42,303 nt of DNA from Methylobacterium isbiliense (GTDB taxonomy: Bacteria; Pseudomonadota; Alphaproteobacteria; Rhizobiales; Beijerinckiaceae), in assembly GCF_022179325.1 (NCBI RefSeq), contig NZ_BPQQ01000096.1:1-42303 (forward strand), in the 5' to 3' direction. A model generated the notes under the pieces. The model was given only the letters and a program-made list of their open reading frames with translations, searched no databases and was not told the origin of the DNA. Shown here one piece after another: positions 16,175 through 23,664 of the stretch (position 1 is the stretch's first letter; the number at the start of each line of letters is the position of its first letter). A program made the translations under genes and the position numbers.

Positions 16175-16347
16175 GCCCGCTCCATCGTTGCATTCTTCTC
16201 AACATTATGTGTCGCTCGCCGGCGGTTCCCGTCAATCTGCCGTTCCGCGTAGGTTTGGCATCCCAAGGCCGCTTCGAGACGGCCGCCGCGGAGGAACGAG
16301 ATCGTGAAGATCCCACCAGTCTCGCGCGCGTTCCGGGACACGCGCCG

Positions 16348-17067
16348 GTGATCAAGCTCGTGACGTTCCAGAAGCGCGTCGCGGTCCTGACGCGCCCTGA
16401 ATTCGAGGAGCGCTGGCGCACGATCCACGGTCCGATCGCGGCGCGCTTTCCGGGGCTCCGCGGCTACATGCTCGGTTTCTCCCTGGACGAGGGCGAGCCG
16501 CCCGCCGACGGGATCGCGCAGCTCTGGTTCGACAGCCGCGACGCGTGCCAAGCCTCCTACGCGTCGGAGATCGGCCGCAACGGCTCCGCCGATGCCTCCG
16601 CCTGGCTCGCCCGTCGCGAGCATCTGCTGGCCTCCGAGCATTGGCTGCGGCGCGCCGGTGCGATCAGCGCGACCCCGTTCAAGGTGGTGCTCTGCCTCAA
16701 GCGCGCGGCCGGCGATGCGCGCGAAACCTTCCTCGCCGGCCTGCGCCAAGCGGCCACGGCGGCCCTGTGCGAGCGCGCCGGTGCCGTCCAGGCCCGCCTC
16801 AGCCTCGACGAGGCCGGCCTGCTCCTGAATTCCAAAGTCGATGGCGACCTGTCCCTCGTCGCCGGCGAAGCACCCTACGACGCCCTGGTCGAACTGTGGT
16901 TCGCGACCGAGGCGGCGGCGCGGGCCGGGCGCGCCGCGGCGGCCGGCTGGACCGACGAGGCGTTCGGCGCCCGGCTCGGGCGGTTCGAGGACGCGCTTCT
17001 GAGCGAGCACGTGGTGGTGATGCCGCCTTCGCCCGCCTACGGCACGAAGGAAGGATCGGCACCATGA
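16348..17067 (+). CDS. EthD-domain protein with two tandem domains
   Basis: The protein of about 239 residues, from the GTG at 16348, contains two copies of a ferredoxin-like EthD/dimeric alpha-beta-barrel domain. The first (about 1-110) has IKLVTFQKRVAVLTRPEFEERWRTIHGP and the second (about 111-239) has FKVVLCLKRAAGDARETFLAGL. EthD-type proteins assist or catalyse steps in degradation of organic compounds (ether, polyketide or aromatic intermediates), and the exact chemistry varies. The true start is uncertain: an in-frame upstream extension reaches into the divergent lysR gene and is unlikely. Its stop overlaps the next ATG (ATGA), so it is coupled to the PRISE-type reductase. Confidence 0.75.
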   Translation: MIKLVTFQKRVAVLTRPEFEERWRTIHGPIAARFPGLRGYMLGFSLDEGEPPADGIAQLWFDSRDACQASYASEIGRNGSADASAWLARREHLLASEHWLRRAGAISATPFKVVLCLKRAAGDARETFLAGLRQAATAALCERAGAVQARLSLDEAGLLLNSKVDGDLSLVAGEAPYDALVELWFATEAAARAGRAAAAGWTDEAFGARLGRFEDALLSEHVVVMPPSPAYGTKEGSAP

Positions 17068-18113
17068 ACAAGACCGCTCTCGTCATCGGAGCGACGGGCG
17101 TCTCGGGCCGCGCGCTGATCGACCATCTCGAACGCCAGAGCGACTGGTCGGTGATCGGCGTATCGCGCAAGCCCCCGTACTTCCCGACCAGGGCGCGCTT
17201 CGTGCACGCCGACCTCATGGATCCCGAGAGCTGCCGCGACAATCTCGGCGGTCTTCGCGAGGTCACGCACGTCTTCTACTGCGCCTATCTCGACAACAAG
17301 GTGATCGCCGAAACGCGCGCGCCGAACGCGCGGATGTTCGCCAACGTCCTGCCGGTGATCGAAGAGGCGGCACCGGACCTGCAGCACGTCTGCATCCTGC
17401 AGGGGACCAAATATTACGGCCAGTACCTGGGGCCCTTCAAGACTCCGGCCAAGGAGAGCGATCCCCGGATCGACGTTCCCCACTTCTACTACGACCAGCA
17501 GGACCTCGTCGCGGAGGCGAGTGCCGGGAAGGCGTGGTCGTGGTCGGCGGCCCGCCCGCACGTGATCTGCGGCTTCGCCCTCGGCAACCCGCTCAATATC
17601 GTCACGACCATCGCGACCTACGCGACCCTGGCGCGGGAGATGGGCGAGCCCTTCACCTTCCCGGGCAAACCCGGCGCCTTCACCTCGGTCTACCAAGCGA
17701 CCGATGCCGGCCTGCTCGCCCGCGCCATGGTCTGGATGGCGACGAATCCGGCCTGCGCCGATCAAGCCTTCAACATCACCAACGGCGACTTCTTCCGCTA
17801 CCAGAACCTGTGGCCCGCCTTCGCGCACCATTTTGGCGTCGCGCCGGGCGGCGTCGAGACCGTCGACATGATGAAGCGCATGGCCGGGGCCGATGCGCTC
17901 TGGGACAGGATCGTCGCGCGGGAGGGCCTGCAGAAGCACCCGCTGTCCCAGCTCGTGAACTGGAACTTCGCGAACTACGCCTTCTCCAACGACTGGGACG
18001 TGATGTCCGACACGACGAAGTGCCGACGCTACGGCTTCCTTGAATTCATCGACAGCGAGGAGATGTTCCTCGGTCACTTCCGCGACCTGCAGCGCAACCG
18101 GATCGTTCCCTGA
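17064..18113 (+). CDS. PRISE-type SDR (progesterone 5-beta-reductase/iridoid-synthase-like enone reductase)
   Basis: The 349-residue protein has the N-terminal NADPH motif GATGVSG (9-15). In place of the classical YxxxK it has the atypical-SDR pattern of the PRISE family: Lys116 in LQGTKYYGQY, the GPFKTPAKESDPR segment, and the catalytic-type Tyr in FYYDQQDLV (141-149). PRISE enzymes reduce activated C=C bonds of enones using NADPH. Bacterial homologues act on small enones; the substrate here is unknown. It overlaps the EthD gene by four bases and is followed 19 bp later by the YciI-like gene. Length and motifs look intact. Confidence 0.82.
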   Translation: MNKTALVIGATGVSGRALIDHLERQSDWSVIGVSRKPPYFPTRARFVHADLMDPESCRDNLGGLREVTHVFYCAYLDNKVIAETRAPNARMFANVLPVIEEAAPDLQHVCILQGTKYYGQYLGPFKTPAKESDPRIDVPHFYYDQQDLVAEASAGKAWSWSAARPHVICGFALGNPLNIVTTIATYATLAREMGEPFTFPGKPGAFTSVYQATDAGLLARAMVWMATNPACADQAFNITNGDFFRYQNLWPAFAHHFGVAPGGVETVDMMKRMAGADALWDRIVAREGLQKHPLSQLVNWNFANYAFSNDWDVMSDTTKCRRYGFLEFIDSEEMFLGHFRDLQRNRIVP

Positions 18114-18132
18114 GCACCTGAGGAGTACGGCC

Positions 18133-18438
18133 ATGCCCTACATGGTGGTCGCCGACGACAAGCCCGGTACGGCGGAGCTGAGAGCCCGCGTACGCCCAGC
18201 CCACGTCGCCTATCTCGAGTCGCACCTGGAGCGGCTGATCGGTGCCGGCGCCAAGCTGGCCGATGACGGCACGACCGCGATCGGCAGCCTCTACCTGATC
18301 GACACCGACGATCGGGCGGAGGCCGAGCGCTTCGTCGCCGAGGATCCGTTCATGGTCGAGGGGGTGTTCTCCGGCTTCGTCGCGACGCGGTGGCGCAAGG
18401 CGATCCTCGACGGCCGCAGCTTCATCCCGAGGGACTGA
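18133..18438 (+). CDS. YciI-like protein
   Basis: The 101-residue protein fits the YciI family (dimeric alpha-beta barrel): MPYMVVADDKPGTAELRARVRPAHVAYLESH at the start and the typical AEAERFVAEDPFMVEGVFSG near the end. The YciI histidine is present in RPAHVAYL (about residue 23), with Asp in the EDPF motif. Family members are related to muconolactone isomerase and some catalyse dehalogenation or ring steps. GAGGAGT lies eight bases before the ATG. It sits inside the EthD/PRISE operon, so it probably handles an intermediate. Confidence 0.85.
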   Translation: MPYMVVADDKPGTAELRARVRPAHVAYLESHLERLIGAGAKLADDGTTAIGSLYLIDTDDRAEAERFVAEDPFMVEGVFSGFVATRWRKAILDGRSFIPRD

Positions 18439-18440
18439 CC

Positions 18441-18875
18441 ATGACGCCCTCGGCCCGACCGTCGCTCGACCCCGCCCTCGCGGCCGAGTTCGAGCGCAAC
18501 GCCTTCAACCCCTGCGTCGGCACGGTCCTCCTCTCTGAGAGCGACCGGGCCCGGGTCTGGTACATCCGGCTCGAGCCGGGGGAGCGCATCGGCTTTCACC
18601 GCCACGTGCTCGACTACTTCTGGACCGCGCTGACGGCGGGCCGGGCCCGTTCGCACGTCGATGGCGGGCCGGCCCGGGAGGCCCGGTACGTCGCGGGGCA
18701 GACCAGCCACATGCGCTTTGCGCCCGGAGAGTTCATGCTCCACGACCTTGAGAACGTCGGCGAGACGCCGCTCACCTTCATCACCGTCGAGCACCTCGAG
18801 AGCGCGAACCCGCCGCTTCCGCTGCCGCCGGGCGTGACGCCGCGCGGTCTCGACGCCGGGGCGGTCGCGCCGTGA
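18441..18875 (+). CDS. Cupin-domain protein
   Basis: The 144-residue protein has a single cupin-like barrel: VWYIRLEPGERIGFHRHVLDYFWTALTAGRARSHVDGG (motif 1, with His-X-His) and FAPGEFMLHDLENVGETPLTFITVEHLE (motif 2). The FHRH pair could bind a metal ion. Similar small cupins accompany oxidative or hydrolytic catabolic genes. Its start is two bases after the YciI-like stop and its end overlaps the SDR start (GTGA). The function in the pathway is not evident. Confidence 0.8.
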   Translation: MTPSARPSLDPALAAEFERNAFNPCVGTVLLSESDRARVWYIRLEPGERIGFHRHVLDYFWTALTAGRARSHVDGGPAREARYVAGQTSHMRFAPGEFMLHDLENVGETPLTFITVEHLESANPPLPLPPGVTPRGLDAGAVAP

Positions 18876-19675
18876 GCGCGGTGGATCACGCCCGCGCGAC
18901 CGGCCTGTTCGCACCCGACGCCTTCGCGGGCCGCGTCGTCCTCGTCACCGGAGCGGGACGGGGTATCGGCAAGCTGCTCGCCGAGAGGCTCGCCGCCCTC
19001 GGCGCCCGCGTCGCGCTCTGCGACATCGTCGGCGACCGGGCGCAAGCGACGGCGCGCGGGATCGCGGAGACCGGCGGCGAGGCGTTGGCGCTGACGGTCG
19101 ACGTCGCGGCCGAAGGCGATGTCGAGCGCGCCGCCGGGGCGGTTCTCGCGCGCTGGGGGCGGGTCGACGTCCTCGTCAACGCCGCGGGCAGCTACGGCGC
19201 GGCCTATCGCGTCACTCACGAGACGCCCGTCGAGGAGTGGGATTCGGTCTTCGCCTCCAATGTCCGCGGCAGCTTCCTGTGCGCCAAGGCGGTGCTGCCG
19301 CACATGGTGGCGGCGGGCGGCGGCCGGATCATCAACTTCGCGTCCAATGCCGGCCGCTCGGTCAGTCCGCTCCTCGGCTGTTCCTACACGGCGGCCAAGA
19401 CGGCCGTGATCGGGATGACCCGGCACCTGTCGCGCGAATATGCCCGTTACGGCATCCTGGTGAACACGATCGCACCGGGTCCGGTCGAAGGAGAGCGGGT
19501 GAGCGGCCTGCTCCGCGATGCCGAGGAGAGCGAGACCCTGAGCGGCCAGATCCCGATCGGCCGCCTCGCCGAGCCGGCCGACATCGTCGACGTGGTCCTG
19601 TTCATGGCGTCGGACGCATCCCGCTACATGACGGGCGCCATCCTCGACGTCTCGGGCGGGCTGATTCTCGCCTGA
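18872..19675 (+). CDS. Classical short-chain dehydrogenase/reductase
   Basis: The 267-residue protein is a classical SDR with all key elements: cofactor motif TGAGRGIG (26-33), NAAG (103-106), Asn130 and the catalytic Ser158, Tyr172 and Lys176 (FASNAGRSVSPLLGCSYTAAK). It oxidises or reduces an alcohol/ketone with NAD(P). The acidic residue after the second strand (CDIVGDRAQ) suggests NAD(H) preference. The start is a GTG that overlaps the stop of the cupin gene. In the operon it may act before or after the PRISE enone reductase, for example making or consuming the ketone. Confidence 0.9.
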   Translation: MSAVDHARATGLFAPDAFAGRVVLVTGAGRGIGKLLAERLAALGARVALCDIVGDRAQATARGIAETGGEALALTVDVAAEGDVERAAGAVLARWGRVDVLVNAAGSYGAAYRVTHETPVEEWDSVFASNVRGSFLCAKAVLPHMVAAGGGRIINFASNAGRSVSPLLGCSYTAAKTAVIGMTRHLSREYARYGILVNTIAPGPVEGERVSGLLRDAEESETLSGQIPIGRLAEPADIVDVVLFMASDASRYMTGAILDVSGGLILA

Positions 19676-19729
19676 CCCATAAAGCGCCCGGAGAGGCGCT
19701 CCAGGGCGATCCAACGAACGGAGGGAACC

Positions 19730-20731
19730 ATGACGCCCACACGCCGCAGCTTCGTCGCCTCGGGCCTCGTTGCCGCGTCCACCTTCGCCGTCGTCCGCCC
19801 GGCTCAGGCGGCGACCTACCGCATGGCCACCAATCTCCCGGCAGGCCATCCGATGATCGCCCGCCTTGAGGAGGCCGCCCGCAACGTCAAGGCCGACACG
19901 AACGGCGAATTCGACATCCGCATCTTTCCCAACAGCCAGCTCGGCGGCGACCTCGAAGTCCTGTCGCAGCTCCGCCAGGGGGCGATCCAGTTCTATCCGC
20001 TCGCCGGAGCCCAGCTGTCGAACCTCGCACCCGTCGCCTCGCTCAACGGCGTCGGCTTCGCGTTCAACACCCTCGACGACGTCTGGAAGGCGATGGACGG
20101 CGATGTCGGCGCGCTGATCCGCCGGGCGCTGGCCGGCACGGGCCTGCACGTCTTCGACGAGATGTTCGACAACGGCTTCCGCCAGATCACCACCGGCTCC
20201 AAGCCGATCGAGAAGCCGGGTGATCTCGCGGGCGTCCATATCCGGGTGCCGCCGAGCCCGCTCTCGACCTCCCTCTTCAAGGCCTTCGGGGCCGCCCCGC
20301 AATCGATCAGCTTCGGGGAAGTGTACACCGCGCTCCAGACCAAGCTCGTCGACGGGCAGGAGAACCCGCTGCCCCTCGTCGACAGCGGCAAGTTCTACGA
20401 AGTCCAGAAGTTCGTGAGCCTGACCAACCACATGTGGGACGGCTTCTGGGTCCTGGCCAACGGCCCGTTCTGGAAGCGCCAGCCGGCCGCGACGCAGGCG
20501 TCCATCACCAAGCATTTCCGCGCCGCGGCGCTGGCCGAGCGGGAGGATGTCGTCAAGCTGACGAGCAGCCTCCGCACGAAGCTGGCCGGGGCAGGCATGA
20601 CCTTCGTCGAGCCGAACCGGCAGGCCTTCCGCGACGTGCTCAACGGTTCGAGCTTCTACAAGGATTGGAAGGAGAAGTTCGGTCCCGAGGCCTGGACCAC
20701 GCTCGAGCGATACACGGGCAAGCTCGGGTGA
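19730..20731 (+). CDS. TRAP transporter solute-binding protein (DctP family)
   Basis: The 333-residue periplasmic receptor has a Tat-like signal (RRSFVASGLVAASTFAVVRPAQAA), then YRMATNLPAGHPMIARLEEAARNV and the DctP signature region FPNSQLGGDLEVLSQLRQGAIQF. The conserved Arg that binds the ligand carboxylate lies in the segment DLAGVHIRVPPSPLSTSLFKAFG. TRAP receptors usually bind organic acids. AACGGAGGGAACC gives a strong ribosome-binding site before 19730. It is translationally coupled to the permease gene (GTGA overlap). Confidence 0.9.
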   Translation: MTPTRRSFVASGLVAASTFAVVRPAQAATYRMATNLPAGHPMIARLEEAARNVKADTNGEFDIRIFPNSQLGGDLEVLSQLRQGAIQFYPLAGAQLSNLAPVASLNGVGFAFNTLDDVWKAMDGDVGALIRRALAGTGLHVFDEMFDNGFRQITTGSKPIEKPGDLAGVHIRVPPSPLSTSLFKAFGAAPQSISFGEVYTALQTKLVDGQENPLPLVDSGKFYEVQKFVSLTNHMWDGFWVLANGPFWKRQPAATQASITKHFRAAALAEREDVVKLTSSLRTKLAGAGMTFVEPNRQAFRDVLNGSSFYKDWKEKFGPEAWTTLERYTGKLG

Positions 20732-22608
20732 GCGGCGTGGCTGCGACCTCCTCCGGCGCCGTCGCCGAATCCGGCGCCACCCCGGTCAGCCATCCCCTGG
20801 ACGTGGTCGAGGCGGCGCTCGGCCGGGTGGTGGACGTGGCCGCCGCCGCGCTCCTCCTCGCCGACATCCTCCTGCTCGGCTGGGCCGTGACGGCGCGCTA
20901 CGCGCTGAACATCCCGGTGACCTGGGTCGAGGAGGCGGCCACCCTGGTCTTCCTCTGGTTCGGCATGCTGGGCGTGGCGGGCGCGCTGCGCCGCCGCATT
21001 CATCTCCGGCTGACGTTCGTCCTCTCCCGGATGCGACCGGACGCGCGGCAGCGGACGGAGCGTCTCGCCCACCTCGTGCTGCTCGTCTTCCTCCTCAAGC
21101 TCGTGGTGCCGACGATCGCGCTCATCGAGCTCAACCACATCGTCACGTCGCCCAATCTCGGCGTGCCGGGCTCGGTGCCGGTCGCCGCGACCCTGGTCAG
21201 CATCGCCCTCATGGGCGTCTTTCTCCTGATCCAGATGTGGCGGGAGATGACGAAGCCGGCCTTCGCGCTGTCCGTCGCGGGCGCCGCCCTCTGCGCGCTC
21301 GCCCTCGAACTCGCACCGCCGTTCCTGGCCGACCTCGGCAACCTCAACCTGCTGCTCTTCTTCGGCCTCGGCGTGATGACGCTGATCGTGATCGGCGTGC
21401 CGATCGCCTTCGCGTTTGGCGCCTCGACCGTGTCCTACTTCGCGCTCACGAGCGATCTGCCGCTCACCGTCATCGTCGGACGCATCAACGAGGGGATGTC
21501 CCACTTCATCCTCCTGACCATCCCGCTGTTCATCTTCCTCGGCATCCAGATCCAGTACACCGGCATGGCGCGGGCGATGATCAACTTCGTCATGGCGCTG
21601 ATCGGACCGGCCCGCGGCGGGCTCAGCTACGTGATGCTCTGCGCCATGTACCTCGTCTCCGGCATCTCGGGCGCGAAGGCCGCCGACATGGCGGCGATCG
21701 GCCCGATCCTCGCGCCCGCCATGAAGGAGCGCGGCGTGCGCGACGGCGACACCGCGGCGCTCCTGGCGGTCTCGGCCGCGGCAGCCGAGACGATTCCGCC
21801 GAGCCTCGTGCTCATCATCATGGGATCGGTGACGGGCATCTCGATCGCGTCGCTCTTCGTCGGCGGTCTCGTGCCGGCCGTCGTCTGCATGGTGGCGCTC
21901 GCGGTTGCCGTCTACGCCCGCTCCCGCGGGGAGCGCCGCGGCACGGATCGGCGGGACCTCAAGGTCATCGGTCGCACGTTCGTCGTCGCGATCCCCGCCC
22001 TCGCCTTGCCGCTGATCATCCGCGCGGCGGTCCTCGAAGGCGTTGCGACCGCCACGGAGGTGGCGGTGATCGGCGTGGCCTATGTGGCGGTCGTGGGCGC
22101 CCTCATGATGCGCGGCGTCTCGCTCCGACGCCTGGGCGGGATCCTGGTCGAAACGACCGCGCTGACCGGCACGATCATGATCATCATCGCGCTCGCGGGG
22201 GCCATGTCCTGGGCGCTCACGCAATCGGGCTTCGCCGACACGCTCGTCGCGGCCATGCGCCAGCTGCCGGGCGGCAAGGTGACCTTCCTGGCGGTCTCGA
22301 TCCTGGCCTTCGTGGTGTTCGGGAGCATCCTCGAGGGCATCCCGGCCATCGTCCTGTTCGGGCCGCTGCTCGTGCCGGTCGCGCAATCGCTCGGCGTCCA
22401 CCCGGTGCAATACGCGATGGTCGTCCTGCTCTCGATGGGGCTGGGCCTGTTCTCACCGCCCTTCGGCTACGGCTACTACACGGCCTGCGCCATCACCAAG
22501 ACGTCGCCCGACGAGGCGATGTGGAACATGGTGCCCTATCTGGGGGCACTTCTGGCCGCGATCGTCCTCGTGGCAGCCTTTCCATGGCTGAGCATCGGGT
22601 TCCTTTGA
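20728..22608 (+). CDS. TRAP transporter fused small and large permease (DctQ-DctM)
   Basis: The protein of about 626 residues from the GTG at 20728 joins both TRAP membrane subunits. The DctQ part (about 1-190) shows four helices with NIPVTWVEEAATLVFLWFGMLGVAGALRRR. The DctM part (about 195-626) has LNLLLFFGLGVMTLIVIGVPIAFAFG, NEGMSHFILLTIPLFIFLG, AAETIPPSLVLIIMG and the C-terminal GLFSPPFGYGYY. The linker helix between them is typical of fused QM permeases. It forms a sodium-driven importer with the binding protein. The operon ends here; the next gene is convergent. Confidence 0.93.
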   Translation: MSGVAATSSGAVAESGATPVSHPLDVVEAALGRVVDVAAAALLLADILLLGWAVTARYALNIPVTWVEEAATLVFLWFGMLGVAGALRRRIHLRLTFVLSRMRPDARQRTERLAHLVLLVFLLKLVVPTIALIELNHIVTSPNLGVPGSVPVAATLVSIALMGVFLLIQMWREMTKPAFALSVAGAALCALALELAPPFLADLGNLNLLLFFGLGVMTLIVIGVPIAFAFGASTVSYFALTSDLPLTVIVGRINEGMSHFILLTIPLFIFLGIQIQYTGMARAMINFVMALIGPARGGLSYVMLCAMYLVSGISGAKAADMAAIGPILAPAMKERGVRDGDTAALLAVSAAAAETIPPSLVLIIMGSVTGISIASLFVGGLVPAVVCMVALAVAVYARSRGERRGTDRRDLKVIGRTFVVAIPALALPLIIRAAVLEGVATATEVAVIGVAYVAVVGALMMRGVSLRRLGGILVETTALTGTIMIIIALAGAMSWALTQSGFADTLVAAMRQLPGGKVTFLAVSILAFVVFGSILEGIPAIVLFGPLLVPVAQSLGVHPVQYAMVVLLSMGLGLFSPPFGYGYYTACAITKTSPDEAMWNMVPYLGALLAAIVLVAAFPWLSIGFL

Positions 22609-22797
22609 AGCGCGTAGGCCTCGACCCAGGCTGGCGATCGGCGGGCTCCAAGGCCGGTCCGTGAGCATCCTTGAGCGCTTGGCCGACGAGTTCCCTGCGA
22701 GTGGGGCTTCGATGCCGAGACCTCGGCCCTCGGTCTCAGCCGCCCGGCGCCAAGAAGCGCAAATCCGGATGGCGGCAGCGTTCGTCTTCATCGGGCA

Positions 22798-23541
22798 TCA
22801 GCCGTGCGCATTCTCGGTCATGCGTCGCAAGCGCTGCGAAACCGTGAAGCGACCCGCCGGATGGAGGGTCGACGAGATCTCGAAGGTCTTGCCGTCCTGG
22901 TCGATGTAGTGGCGCACGATCCGCAGCGCGGGCGTCTCGGCCTGGGCCTGCAACGCGCCGGCGCGCGCGGCCGGAAGTGCGACCGCGTCGACATCCTGCC
23001 GGATCTCGGCGCTGCGTCGGCCGTAGCGCTGCTCGATCAGCGTGGTGATCAGAAGGTCAGGTGAGGTGCGAACGACGTCGCCGAGGTCGGCGTAGATCGG
23101 ATCGATGTACACGTCGGTCCAGCCGATCGGCGCGCCGCCCGGCTTCCCGTCCAGGCGCAAGCTGGAGATCCGGAACCAGCGCGTTCCCTCCTGGCAGCCG
23201 AGCTCCTCCGCGAGCGCCGCGTCCGCCGTGACCTCCGCCGTGTCCTGAACCTCGCGGATATGGGCGGCGCCGAACTGGATCAGGTCCTCCAGGGAGGCGA
23301 GCGACTGGCGGTAGCCGCTGGTCGGCACCGCGGCCTCGACACGCGTCCCCGCCTTCTTCCTGCGCGAGATCAGCCCCTGGTCCTGCAACTGGCGGATCGC
23401 GGTGCGCACCGTGTGGCGGCTCGCCCCGTAATGCTCGCAGAGGTCCAGCTCCGTCGGCAGCAGCGACCCGACCGGGTAGCGGCCCGAGGCGATCCCGGCC
23501 CTCAGATCCCGCGCCACCTGCGCCCACAGCGTCTCGCTCAT
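22798..23541 (-). CDS. GntR-family regulator (HutC/UTRA subgroup)
   Basis: The protein of about 247 residues has a winged helix-turn-helix (LWAQVARDLRAGIASGRYPVGSLLPTELDLCEHYGASRHTVRTAIRQLQDQGLISRRKKAGTRV) and a C-terminal UTRA ligand domain (TRWFRISSLRL...YIDPIYADL...EIRQDVDAVALP). I use the ATG at 23541 because GAGGAG precedes it; a frame to 23604 would run through an operator. It faces the lyase-symporter-fumarase genes, and two palindromes in the intergenic region are its probable operators. The ligand is likely the lyase substrate or an analogue. Confidence 0.9.
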   Translation of the reverse strand: MSETLWAQVARDLRAGIASGRYPVGSLLPTELDLCEHYGASRHTVRTAIRQLQDQGLISRRKKAGTRVEAAVPTSGYRQSLASLEDLIQFGAAHIREVQDTAEVTADAALAEELGCQEGTRWFRISSLRLDGKPGGAPIGWTDVYIDPIYADLGDVVRTSPDLLITTLIEQRYGRRSAEIRQDVDAVALPAARAGALQAQAETPALRIVRHYIDQDGKTFEISSTLHPAGRFTVSQRLRRMTENAHG

Positions 23542-23592
23542 CGGCTCCTCGCGCACGTCAGCACGCCGCGGCGTGCCACCCCTCTTGACATC

Positions 23593-23604
23593 ATGTCCGG
23601 ACAT
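23593..23604. promoter_or_regulatory. Probable GntR operator 1 (ATGTCCGGACAT)
   Basis: Perfect 12-bp palindrome in the gntR/lyase intergenic region, partnered with a near-identical site 26 bp away. A TTGACA box (23585-23590) lies just in front of it. Confidence 0.65.
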
Positions 23605-23618
23605 AATCTAGCAAGTTA

Positions 23619-23630
23619 ATGTCCGAACAT
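23619..23630. promoter_or_regulatory. Probable GntR operator 2 (ATGTCCGAACAT)
   Basis: Differs from operator 1 at a single central base. The 26-bp centre-to-centre distance (about two and a half helical turns) and the position 35 bp before the lyase start fit repression by a dimeric GntR protein. Confidence 0.65.
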
Positions 23631-23664
23631 AATAACACCGCCGGTCGGGCGGTCGGAGGAAATC

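Noticed and set aside
20656-22410. Long minus-strand frame opposite the TRAP permease, and a similar one at 18614-20515
   Set aside because: Both are rich in Asp, Glu, Arg and His and lack domains; the opposite strand encodes recognisable TRAP, SDR and cupin proteins.
22717-22737. Short hairpin GAGACC/GGTCTC between the TRAP operon and gntR
   Set aside because: Only six pairs with a nine-base loop and no T-run; too weak to call a terminator.
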